Shown: positions 24,982 to 33,388 of the stretch, piece after piece
Layout of the letters: the number at the start of each line of letters is the position of its first letter
How positions within the stretch are numbered: the first letter of the stretch is position 1
From: Bacteroidota bacterium
GTDB taxonomy: Bacteria; Bacteroidota; Bacteroidia; Chitinophagales; JADIYW01
DNA: 64,000 nucleotides
Reading direction: 5' to 3'
NCBI GenBank assembly: GCA_016705125.1
Contig: JADIYW010000013.1
Span: 1 to 64,000, forward strand
Position numbers and translations under genes: made by a program
The notes under the pieces: generated by a model
What the model saw: the letters and a program-made list of their open reading frames with translations, nothing else
What the model was told of the DNA's origin: nothing
Database searches by the model: none

Positions 24982-25368
24982 TTGAAAAAACACATAATAA
25001 CAATTGGAAAAACGCAAGTTTCTGCTTTTTTGGGTGGATTGGTCGACTGGGCACTATTAATTTTTCTTACTGATTATTGTCATGTATTTTACACATTTTC
25101 TATAATTATAGCTGGATTTGTGGGCGCAGTGATTAATTTTACCATAAATAGATATTGGTCATTTAAAGCCACAAATGAACAAAAGCGAATTCAGGCTTCT
25201 AAATTCTTTATAATGGTTTTGGGAAGTATATTTTTTAAAAGCACTGGCACTACCCTTCTTACGCAAAATACCAGATTGAATTATAAAATAAGTAAATTGT
25301 TAATGGACTTTATCGTTTCATTTGGATTTAATTTTCCATTACAGAAATATTGGATATTCAGGAAATGA
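24982..25368 (+). CDS. GtrA-family membrane protein
   Basis: Small four-helix membrane protein of 128 residues with a TTG start. The GtrA signature is seen: GGLVDWALLIFL at the start, then GFVGAVINFTINRYWSF and the end with NFPLQKYWIFRK. Members are thought to flip or help transfer polyprenyl-phosphate-linked sugars across the membrane. Its position directly behind a CDP-alcohol transferase points to a joint role in making a modified lipid or lipid-linked sugar. A second GtrA-type gene lies at 39621. Confidence 0.85.
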   Translation: MKKHIITIGKTQVSAFLGGLVDWALLIFLTDYCHVFYTFSIIIAGFVGAVINFTINRYWSFKATNEQKRIQASKFFIMVLGSIFFKSTGTTLLTQNTRLNYKISKLLMDFIVSFGFNFPLQKYWIFRK

Positions 25369-25392
25369 CTTTTTGGGATATTCGAAATTAAG

Positions 25393-25420
25393 AGTCCGCG
25401 GTCTGCAGTCCGCAGTTTTT
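25393..25420. repeat. Heptamer tandem repeat with T-tract
   Basis: Three imperfect 7-bp units (AGTCCGC, GGTCTGC, AGTCCGC) plus AGT, followed by a T-run. It is GC-rich in an otherwise AT-rich gap between convergent genes and may act as a terminator through GCGG/CCGC pairing. Confidence 0.55.
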
Positions 25421-25507
25421 TTGAGTTCATTCAACTCTCCTATTCATTAGCTAATTGGCTAATTATTTCATTTTTTATTTCTTGGTTATTGAATCTTTCA
25501 TTAAGCA

Positions 25508-26734
25508 TCAAACATTTAACTTTTCCAATGCTTGCTCAAAATCGGCTACTATATCTTCAATATTCTCCAACCCTACCGAAACCCTTATTAAGCCATCACT
25601 TATTCCATATTCTAGCCGCTGCATTTTATCCATTTTGGCATGGCTCATACTTGCCGGATGCGAAACAAGTGTGTCTGGTGTGCCCAATGAGGCCGTGACG
25701 GTGCAAAATTGAATATTTCGCAGAAACTGAATACTATTTTCAAATCCTCCTTTTATTTCAAAACTTAGCATTCCTCCATATTTTTTCATCTGATCTTTTG
25801 CAAGTAAATGGTCTAGATGATCAATGTCACCCAGGTAATTTACGTGGTTTACCAATTCATGGTTTTTTAGGAAATAGGCAAGCTTTTCGGCATTTTCACA
25901 ATGTTTATCCATCCTTAATGCAAGTGTTTTAAGGCCATTATTTAATAAATAGGCTTCAAAAGGACTAGCACATGCACCGAACATTTTTTGGATGTTTTTT
26001 ACTTTTCCATTAACTAATGAATTGTCTTTTCCAATTACAACTCCTGAAATACCAGTACCATGTCCATTTAAATATTTAGTAGAAGAATGAACAACCAAAT
26101 CAATTCCATATTTTAAAGGTTGCTGTAAATATGGAGTTGCAAAGGTATTGTCAACAACGGTTTTTATACCCATATTTTGTGCAATTATTGCAATTGCTTC
26201 TAAATCAAACGATTGCAATGTTGGATTTGCAGGAGTTTCAATATAAATCATTTGTATGGTTTCATCATTTAGTATGGTATTTTCAAGATGCTCCAAATCT
26301 TTGAGATTAAAAATGATGGTTTCTATGCCATAATCTAATAATAGTGATGTAAACAATTCATTTGTTGTGCCATATAAATTTCCTTGTGTTATAATTTTGT
26401 CGCCACTTTTTAATAATCCAACTGTTGCAGCAGCAATAGCACCCATGCCAGATGCAAATAATTGACCATAAGCCTGTATTGGCTCCCCGTTTTCATCAGA
26501 AATTCCAAAAGCTTCTAGTTTTGCAATTTTATCTGCAACCGCTTGGTTGCTTGGATTGCCAAGTCTTGAATACATGTAATCCTGATTTTCGCCTTTAAAA
26601 TAAGCTATAGCTCTATCTAAATCTTTGTAGGCAAAAGTTGAAGTAGCATATATAGGAGGTAAATGAGCATGAAAATTGTCATTATCTACGTCTCGTATGC
26701 AAATAGATTCAAACCCTTCTTTTAGATTTTTCAT
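25508..26734 (-). CDS. Cys/Met metabolism PLP enzyme (cystathionine gamma-family)
   Basis: Fold-type I PLP enzyme of 408 residues: cystathionine gamma-synthase, cystathionine gamma-lyase or methionine gamma-lyase. Signatures include YSRLGNPSNQAV, ASGMGAIAAATV, YIETPANPTLQ and the PLP-lysine motif STKYLNGHGTGISGVV. Sequence alone does not separate synthase from lyase, though the GHGTGISGVV context is common in lyases. It begins 9 bases after the dihydroorotase gene, so the two are likely co-transcribed, an unusual pairing of pyrimidine and sulfur metabolism. Confidence 0.87.
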   Translation of the reverse strand: MKNLKEGFESICIRDVDNDNFHAHLPPIYATSTFAYKDLDRAIAYFKGENQDYMYSRLGNPSNQAVADKIAKLEAFGISDENGEPIQAYGQLFASGMGAIAAATVGLLKSGDKIITQGNLYGTTNELFTSLLLDYGIETIIFNLKDLEHLENTILNDETIQMIYIETPANPTLQSFDLEAIAIIAQNMGIKTVVDNTFATPYLQQPLKYGIDLVVHSSTKYLNGHGTGISGVVIGKDNSLVNGKVKNIQKMFGACASPFEAYLLNNGLKTLALRMDKHCENAEKLAYFLKNHELVNHVNYLGDIDHLDHLLAKDQMKKYGGMLSFEIKGGFENSIQFLRNIQFCTVTASLGTPDTLVSHPASMSHAKMDKMQRLEYGISDGLIRVSVGLENIEDIVADFEQALEKLNV

Positions 26735-26743
26735 GATTTTATT

Positions 26744-28084
26744 TTAGTTTCTATTAAATAATAATCTTTGCCCCATTTTTGATTCATTAAATACGCCCTC
26801 ATTATAGGCTAAATGACCACTTACAAATGTTTGTAATACAGCTCCTTTAGTTTCAAGTCCTTCCAAAGGCGACCAACCGCAATGGTATAAAATGTTTTTC
26901 TTGTCAATTGTCCATTTTTTCTCTAAATCCACCACTATTAAATCGGCAAAAAAGCCTTCTTTGACAAATCCTCTTTCTTTTACCTGAAAACAAATTGCAG
27001 GCGCATGGCACATTTTTTCAACTATTTTTTCAAGGGTAATTTGGTTTTTGAAATAAAAATCCAGCATGATATTTAAAGAATGCTGAACCAATGGAAGGCC
27101 TGCAGGAGCATTGAAATAAGGATTTGATTTTTCTTCCCACGTATGAGGCGCATGGTCAGTTGCAATGATATCTATTTTGTCGTCCAAAAGTGCCTTAAAT
27201 ATTGCGGCTTTATTGGACTTTTCTTTTATAGCAGGATTACATTTTATTCTTGAACCAAGTTTTCCATAGTCAGCAGCATCAAAAAACAAATGGTGCACAC
27301 AAGCTTCTGCAGTAATCCTTTTTTCCGAAAGCGGAATATCGTTTGTAAATAAGTCGCACTCCTCCTTTGTAGAAATATGTAAAACATGAAATCTCGTATT
27401 ATATTCTTTAGCCAAACTAATTGCAAATGATGAAGAGCTAAAACATGCTTCTGCGTTTCTTATAATAGGATGAAAGTCAAATGGAATATTTTCGCCATAT
27501 AAAGCCCTATAACTGCTTGTATTGTTTTTAATCATTGTTTCGTTTTCGCAATGGGCAGCAATTAGAATGGGCACTTTTGAAAATAATGCTCTTAAAGTAT
27601 TTTCATTATCCACTAACATATCGCCTGTAGATGAGCCCATGAAAATTTTCACACCACAAACTTCATTAGGGTTTGTTTTTAGCACTTCCTCTATATTATT
27701 ATTGGTGGTACCCATAAAAAAGGAGTAATTTGCCAATGATTTTTTCGAACCAATAGCATATTTTTCTGATAGTAAATCCTGAGTAATCGTTAAAGGATTT
27801 ACATTGGGCATTTCCATAAAAGAAGTAGTGCCGCCAGCCACCGCAGCTCTAGATTCGGAATAAATGTTACCTTTATGAGTTAGGCCTGGTTCCCTAAAAT
27901 GAACTTGATCATCGATGATTCCTGGTAAAATAAATTTTCCTTCACAATTTATTTCCGTTGCGGTTTGGTCTGAGATATTTGAATCAATTCTTTCAATTCT
28001 TTCTCCATTAATTAAGATATCTGCAATTATTTTTTTTCCTTCATTTATAATTGTTCCTGATTTAAGTATAAATTTTGAATTCAT
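26744..28084 (-). CDS. pyrC: Dihydroorotase
   Basis: Amidohydrolase of 446 residues that cyclises carbamoyl aspartate to dihydroorotate in pyrimidine synthesis. The signature DDQVHFREPGLTHKG is at 58-72, with KIFMGSSTGDML (carboxylated lysine), AAHCENE, FHVLHIST and ATDHAPHTWEEK. The first histidine of the usual HxH metal motif is Gln60 here (QVH), a change I believe is common in Bacteroidota members. The gene precedes a Cys/Met PLP enzyme by 9 bases. A weak -7-like TATTTTAG lies upstream. Confidence 0.93.
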   Translation of the reverse strand: MNSKFILKSGTIINEGKKIIADILINGERIERIDSNISDQTATEINCEGKFILPGIIDDQVHFREPGLTHKGNIYSESRAAVAGGTTSFMEMPNVNPLTITQDLLSEKYAIGSKKSLANYSFFMGTTNNNIEEVLKTNPNEVCGVKIFMGSSTGDMLVDNENTLRALFSKVPILIAAHCENETMIKNNTSSYRALYGENIPFDFHPIIRNAEACFSSSSFAISLAKEYNTRFHVLHISTKEECDLFTNDIPLSEKRITAEACVHHLFFDAADYGKLGSRIKCNPAIKEKSNKAAIFKALLDDKIDIIATDHAPHTWEEKSNPYFNAPAGLPLVQHSLNIMLDFYFKNQITLEKIVEKMCHAPAICFQVKERGFVKEGFFADLIVVDLEKKWTIDKKNILYHCGWSPLEGLETKGAVLQTFVSGHLAYNEGVFNESKMGQRLLFNRN

Positions 28085-28223
28085 TTTAATATGAAATGTT
28101 TTGATTTTACTAAAATAACTTTTTCCTCAAATATAAATTACATTTTTTTTGCAATAGAATAAAATAAAATAATCTTATGAACATGATATTGAGTTTTTTT
28201 CTTTGACTTATAAAATCAAACTT

Positions 28224-28231
28224 TATCTTTA
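28224..28231 (+). promoter_or_regulatory. -7-like element of the symporter gene
   Basis: TATCTTTA, one mismatch from TAnnTTTG, 17 bases before the ATG. Confidence 0.45.
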
Positions 28232-28248
28232 CCATAAATTAACAAAAT

Positions 28249-30060
28249 ATGATTTTATCTATTATTGACTGGATAATAATAATTGTGGCACTTCTCCTAT
28301 TTATGGGATTAGGGCTCTCCTACTCTAAAAAGGCTGGAAAAAACATGGATTCCTTTTTCTTGGGTGGTCGTAGTTTGCCTTGGTATATTGCAGGTTTGTC
28401 AATGGTAGCTACCACTTTTGCTGCCGATACACCATTGGCAGTAGCCGAATTAGTAGGACAAAATGGAATTGCTGGCAATTGGCTTTGGTGGAGTTTTTTG
28501 GCTGGAGGTATGTTAACGACTTTATTTTTTGCAAATTTATGGTATCGTTCAGGTGTACTTACTGAAGTTGAATTAATTGAATTGCGATATAGTGGACCAG
28601 AAGCGGCTTTTTTAAGAGGATTTAAAGCAATTTATTTGGGTTTATTTATGAATTGCATTATAATTGGCTGGGTAAATAATGCGATGGCCTCTATTTTACA
28701 AGTATTTTTTGATTTAACAAGCGATCAAGCTTTATTTTATACTGGTATAGCTATGTTATTTACTGCCATTTATTCTTCGGTTTCAGGGCTTTTAGGTGTA
28801 GCTATGACGGATGCTGTGCAATTTTTTGTTGCTATGGTTGGTTGTATTGTTTTGTCAATATTGGTTGTTACCTCGCCCGAAATTGGTGGAATTGATGGAT
28901 TGATGACAAAAGTAAATGATGTTGCGCCAGGCTCTTTTAATTTTTTGCCTGTAATTGGTGATGGTTCAGGTAGCACTACTAAAGTCTTAGGATATTCTTT
29001 ATTGGCTTTTATTGCAAGTGCTGGATTTAGGTGGTGGGCAAGCTGGTATCCAGGAGCAGAACCTGGCGGAGGTGGCTATGTGGCACAAAGAATTATGAGT
29101 TCCAAATCTGAAAAAGATTCCGTTTATGCTACGTTGTTTTTTCAAGTTGGGCATTATTGTTTAAGGCCTTGGCCATGGATATTGGTTGGTTTGGCAGCAA
29201 TTGTCCTTTATCCTGAATTGCAAGGAACGGGTAAAGAAAAAATGGGGTTTGTTTATGCTATGCGGGATTTTTTACCTGATGGATTAAAGGGCTTATTATT
29301 AGTTGCCTTTTTCTCAGCCTATATGAGTACTATTTCAACTCAATTAAACTGGGGAAGTAGTTATTTAGTAAATGATTTATATAAACGTTTTATTTATACT
29401 GGAAATAGCAATTCTAATAAGGATAATGTATCAAAACAAGCATCAGAAGATAAGCATTTTGTTTCGGTTTCAAGGTGGGTAACCATAATTGTAATGTTTA
29501 TTGGCTTGGTAGTTTCAAGTCAAATAAATTCTATATCAGGTATGTGGGAATTTGTTATGAATTGTGGTGCAGGTTTGGGACTAGTATTGATATTTAGGTG
29601 GTATTGGTGGCGTATAAATGCTTGGAGTGAAATAACAGCTACATTAGCTCCTTTTATCGGTTACCCACTTTTTCAATATGTTTTTAAGTTGGAAGGAGAC
29701 GAAATATTTTTGGCTACTGTGTTTTTTACCACTATTTCTTGGATTACAGTTACTTTTTTAACTCGACCTACAAATTTTGACACACTTAAAAATTTCTTTT
29801 TAAAAGTGCAACCTGATGGAAATTGGCAACCAATTATTGAGCATTTTAGCCTTCAAAAAAAGGAATCTAATATTTTAAAACTGTTTGTTTGTTGGGTAAT
29901 GGGTATTATATTCACTTATTCTACGCTGTTTTTTATTGGAAAATTGATATTTAAAGAATATTCAACTGCAGGAATTCTATTCATAACTATGATTATCAGC
30001 TTTTTTATATTTAGGTTTTTTATCCAAAAAACGAATATCTTTGATAATACTAAATTTTAG
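28249..30060 (+). CDS. Sodium:solute symporter-family transporter
   Basis: SSS-family (APC-fold) transporter of 603 residues with 13 or more membrane segments. Landmarks are FFLGGRSLPWYIAGLSMVATTFAADTPLAV near the start, GWVNNAMASILQVFF, and the Na+-site stretch AFFSAYMSTISTQLNWGSSYLVNDLY. An about 60-residue soluble insertion precedes the last membrane segments. The substrate cannot be told from sequence. Two genes follow with gaps of 3 and 2 bases, so it heads a three-gene run with an outer-membrane protein and a thioesterase. Confidence 0.9.
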   Translation: MILSIIDWIIIIVALLLFMGLGLSYSKKAGKNMDSFFLGGRSLPWYIAGLSMVATTFAADTPLAVAELVGQNGIAGNWLWWSFLAGGMLTTLFFANLWYRSGVLTEVELIELRYSGPEAAFLRGFKAIYLGLFMNCIIIGWVNNAMASILQVFFDLTSDQALFYTGIAMLFTAIYSSVSGLLGVAMTDAVQFFVAMVGCIVLSILVVTSPEIGGIDGLMTKVNDVAPGSFNFLPVIGDGSGSTTKVLGYSLLAFIASAGFRWWASWYPGAEPGGGGYVAQRIMSSKSEKDSVYATLFFQVGHYCLRPWPWILVGLAAIVLYPELQGTGKEKMGFVYAMRDFLPDGLKGLLLVAFFSAYMSTISTQLNWGSSYLVNDLYKRFIYTGNSNSNKDNVSKQASEDKHFVSVSRWVTIIVMFIGLVVSSQINSISGMWEFVMNCGAGLGLVLIFRWYWWRINAWSEITATLAPFIGYPLFQYVFKLEGDEIFLATVFFTTISWITVTFLTRPTNFDTLKNFFLKVQPDGNWQPIIEHFSLQKKESNILKLFVCWVMGIIFTYSTLFFIGKLIFKEYSTAGILFITMIISFFIFRFFIQKTNIFDNTKF

Positions 30061-30063
30061 AAA

Positions 30064-31770
30064 ATGAGGCTTTTTTATACCTTAATCTTATTAATAATAG
30101 GTTCAAATTTTGGTTTTTCGCAAAGTGTTGGAATTGTGCTTAACCATGATTCCTATAGGATATTGGATAGACTCGAAATAAAAAGTGGACAACTAAATAC
30201 TTCTTACCACAGTACAATGAAACCTATTGATAGGCTTGGTGCAACTCAATTTGTACAAAAAATTGATACAGCCTCTGATTGTGATTTATCTGATGTTGAT
30301 ATTGAAAATATAGATTTTATGTATGAGGAAAACATGGAGTTTAGTGAAAAGGGAAGACAGAAATCGAGAAAACCATTGTTGAAAATATTTTACAAGCATC
30401 CTGCCTATTTATTTCATGTAGATATTCCTAAATTTCAGATGTTGGTAAATCCAGTTATTGCTGTAAAATTTGGTTATGATACGGATAAAAAAGGTGGTGG
30501 ATTTAAATTTGAAAATGTTAGAGGCGCAGAAATTAGAGGAAATGTAGATAATATATTTGGATTTTATGCCTATATCACTACTAAGCAAGCTAAATTTCCT
30601 GGTTATGTAACCGAAAAAATTGACTCAAATAAGGCTATTCCAAGTGCTGGCTATTATAAACCATTTAAAAGCAATGGTTATGATTTTTTTGTAGGAAGGG
30701 GTTCTGTTAGTTTAACACCAACAGAACACATTAGTTTTCAATTTGGATATGATAAAAACTTTATTGGTGATGGTTATCGTTCATTATTCCTTTCTGATTG
30801 GGGAAATGATTACTTGTTTTTGAAGGTAAATACAAGGGTTTGGAAGTTGAATTATACCAATATTTTTGCAGAGTTAATAGCTGAATATCCAAGGAGGCAA
30901 GATACTGTATTGACAAAAAAGTACATGGCTGTTCACCATTTAAGTATTGCACCTACTCGTTGGTTGAGTTTGGGGATTTTCGAATCTACCGTATTCTCTC
31001 GACCAGATGTTTTTGAATTACAATATTTAAATCCTGTTATCTTTTATCGGTCGATTGAGCAAGCACTTGGTAGTCCAGATAATGTTGTATTAGGAGTAAA
31101 TTTTAAAGCTAATTTTGCAAAACACTTTTCCCTTTATGGTCAGTTTTTATTAGATGAATTAAATTTCAAGGAAGAATTTGATTTCGGAGAAACAGATAAT
31201 GGTTTTTTCTACGAACTTACACATCCTAAACGTTGGTGGGGAACTAAATTTGCCACTCAATTAGGACTTAAATATATTGATGCATTTGGAGTTGATAATT
31301 TGGATTTTCAATTAGAAGGCAATATGTCTCGACCGTATACCTATCAACATTATGATAAAATTACAACGTTTACTCATTATAATCAACCATTAGCTCACCC
31401 ATTAGGAGCAAATTTTACTGAATTGATAGCCATCGTAAACTATCAACCTATAAGAGAATTGAATATGAATTTGAAATATATTCACTCCATTTATGGTGCA
31501 GATTCTTCTGGAAGTAATTGGGGTAGTAATCCAACATTCGATTATACAACTCGGGAAGAAGAGTATGGAAATTATGTTCAACAAGGGGTAAAAACAAAAT
31601 ATAATTTTGCCGAATTAGCGGTCAGTTACCAACCTTGGCATGGCATTTTTTGGGATTTAAATTATGTTTTCAGAAAAGTAAATAGCGAATTAGATTTTAA
31701 TGATAGAACCACCCATTTTATACAAACTGGCTTTAGGGTGAATATTCCGTATAAGAGTTTTGATTATTAG
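30064..31770 (+). CDS. Outer-membrane beta-barrel protein, RemB/Wzi-like
   Basis: Exported protein of 568 residues with a signal peptide (about 1-19, ending FGFSQ) and alternating beta-strand pattern through the C-terminus, which ends in an outer-membrane-type strand (FIQTGFRVNIPYKSFDY). Segments such as QFGYDKNFIGDGYRSLFLSD and PVIFYRSIEQALGSPDN recall the Bacteroidota barrel family annotated as gliding protein RemB or capsule-assembly Wzi-like. That link is from memory and only moderate. It lies 3 bases behind the Na+/solute symporter gene, suggesting joint expression. Confidence 0.6.
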   Translation: MRLFYTLILLIIGSNFGFSQSVGIVLNHDSYRILDRLEIKSGQLNTSYHSTMKPIDRLGATQFVQKIDTASDCDLSDVDIENIDFMYEENMEFSEKGRQKSRKPLLKIFYKHPAYLFHVDIPKFQMLVNPVIAVKFGYDTDKKGGGFKFENVRGAEIRGNVDNIFGFYAYITTKQAKFPGYVTEKIDSNKAIPSAGYYKPFKSNGYDFFVGRGSVSLTPTEHISFQFGYDKNFIGDGYRSLFLSDWGNDYLFLKVNTRVWKLNYTNIFAELIAEYPRRQDTVLTKKYMAVHHLSIAPTRWLSLGIFESTVFSRPDVFELQYLNPVIFYRSIEQALGSPDNVVLGVNFKANFAKHFSLYGQFLLDELNFKEEFDFGETDNGFFYELTHPKRWWGTKFATQLGLKYIDAFGVDNLDFQLEGNMSRPYTYQHYDKITTFTHYNQPLAHPLGANFTELIAIVNYQPIRELNMNLKYIHSIYGADSSGSNWGSNPTFDYTTREEEYGNYVQQGVKTKYNFAELAVSYQPWHGIFWDLNYVFRKVNSELDFNDRTTHFIQTGFRVNIPYKSFDY

Positions 31771-31772
31771 TG

Positions 31773-32186
31773 ATGACAGAATTAGAAGAATTTATAAAAA
31801 AGATACCTTTTTTAGCGCATATTAATGTTGAGTTAGTTTCAATAAAAGAAGGATATTGTGAAATATTGATGCCGATTTCAAAAATTCATTTCCAACAAAA
31901 TGGATTTGTACATGCAGGCGTACAATCTACTTTAGCTGACCATGCATGTGGTGTTGCAGCAGCTACCATTGCGCCCGAAGGAAAAACCATTTTGTCTATT
32001 GAGTTTAAAATGAATATGTTGCGACCTGCAGTTGGTGATCAATTGATAGCAATCGCCAAAATTGTAAAGGGTGGTAAAACCATTGTTGTAACCGAAGCTG
32101 AGGTTTTCACAATTAAAGGAAATGAAAGGAAAATGGTTTCGAAAATGCAGGCTACAATGATGGTTGTAGATATTCCTAAAAACTAA
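31773..32186 (+). CDS. PaaI-family (hotdog-fold) thioesterase
   Basis: Hotdog-fold acyl-CoA thioesterase of 137 residues. The PaaI-type core is seen in FQQNGFVHAGVQSTLADHACGVAA, with the active-site Asp in LADHA, and in TILSIEFKMNMLRPAVGDQL. The ATG at 31773 is used; a GTG directly before it overlaps the stop of the barrel gene. The substrate is probably a small aromatic or medium acyl-CoA. It ends 5 bases from the convergent TlpA-family gene. Confidence 0.88.
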   Translation: MTELEEFIKKIPFLAHINVELVSIKEGYCEILMPISKIHFQQNGFVHAGVQSTLADHACGVAAATIAPEGKTILSIEFKMNMLRPAVGDQLIAIAKIVKGGKTIVVTEAEVFTIKGNERKMVSKMQATMMVVDIPKN

Positions 32187-32191
32187 TCGAA

Positions 32192-33343
32192 CTAATTCAA
32201 CATTGTAGAATCAATTGCTCTACCTTTCATTAATTCAGCTAATTTTTCTTCTAATAATTTCCCCCTTAAATTAGTGGCAATAATTTTTCCTTTTTCATCA
32301 ATTAAAAATGTAGTCGGTATCGAATTTACTTTATAAATGCCTGCTACTCTACTGTCCCAACCCAATAATTCAGATACATGATTAGGCCATTTTAATTTGT
32401 CTTTATTTATGGCTGCTTGCCAAGTCTCCTTTTTGGAATCTAATGAAACACTAAAAATGGTAAAACCATATTTTTTATATTTATCATACAATTTTACCAT
32501 ATTTGGGTTTTCTTGTCTGCAAGGTTGACACCAAGACGCCCAAAAATCAAGTAAAACTATTTTGCCTCGTAAATTTGATAATTTAATGGTATCGCCATTT
32601 AAATTAGGTAATACAATATCAGAGGCTATAGAATTAAGTTTTATACCTGTACTTTCGTCTCCTAATAATGAATTTCTGTAGGCTTTAAGTCCATCCCTGT
32701 ATGAATTAAGGTATTTGCTACCTGGTTTTATTTCAAATAGTTGATCCAATTTCGTAATCAAATATTCCATTTCTTCAGGTTGGTTGCCTATAAAATTCAT
32801 TGCAAAAACCGCCACTTCTGGTGTTTTCGAATTTTCGATTAATTTTTTAATTCCATCAATATGCTTAGTTCTATTTTGTTCTAAAATAAGTTCCAAACTG
32901 TCTTTGATGGTTTGTTTAGTAGCAGAATCAATTTTAGATTTGATAGATAAATATTCCTTTTCACTATTATTGGAAAAAGTAAGTATTTTAAGTAATTCCT
33001 CATTATCCTTATCTCCTTTTACTTTATATTTTCCCAAATCTTTATTGTCTAAACTAAATGTTAGATTGGTGCCGGGTTTAATATAAATAGGTATATAAAT
33101 TGTTTTTTCTCCTTCATAAATTAATCGATAAAAGCCTTCCTGAGCATAGCCATTCAGTTTAAATTTATTATCCTTTAATTTTGTTTCTTCCAGAACGATT
33201 AGTTCATTTGAAATGAAATCCTGTAATATAATTTTTCCATTTCCATTTATAATCGTTCCAGAAATTTTATACTTATTTGGATTTATATTTTTGCAGAAAG
33301 TGAAAAGTAAAATTGTAACTAAAAGGATTGCTATTTTTTTCAT
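32192..33343 (-). CDS. TlpA-family thioredoxin lipoprotein with DUF4369 domain
   Basis: Periplasmic thiol-disulfide protein of 383 residues from the ATG at 33343. A lipoprotein signal ends at Cys17 (FTFC). The N-terminal half is a DUF4369-type beta domain (KISGTIINGNGKIILQDF) followed by a helical linker. The C-terminal thioredoxin domain has the CxxC motif WASWCQPCRQEN and the cis-proline segment INSIPTTFLIDEKG. Such proteins reduce periplasmic disulfides, for example in cytochrome maturation. The longer start at 33370 would disrupt the signal peptide and is rejected. Confidence 0.9.
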   Translation of the reverse strand: MKKIAILLVTILLFTFCKNINPNKYKISGTIINGNGKIILQDFISNELIVLEETKLKDNKFKLNGYAQEGFYRLIYEGEKTIYIPIYIKPGTNLTFSLDNKDLGKYKVKGDKDNEELLKILTFSNNSEKEYLSIKSKIDSATKQTIKDSLELILEQNRTKHIDGIKKLIENSKTPEVAVFAMNFIGNQPEEMEYLITKLDQLFEIKPGSKYLNSYRDGLKAYRNSLLGDESTGIKLNSIASDIVLPNLNGDTIKLSNLRGKIVLLDFWASWCQPCRQENPNMVKLYDKYKKYGFTIFSVSLDSKKETWQAAINKDKLKWPNHVSELLGWDSRVAGIYKVNSIPTTFLIDEKGKIIATNLRGKLLEEKLAELMKGRAIDSTMLN

Positions 33344-33388
33344 AAACAAAATTTTGACGTAGCATCGCAAAATATTGCGACGCTACCA

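Noticed and set aside
25370..25507. Possible small RNA or riboswitch in the gap after the first GtrA gene
   Set aside because: Only the heptamer repeat and a short GAGTT/AACTC hairpin are seen; no conserved RNA motif.
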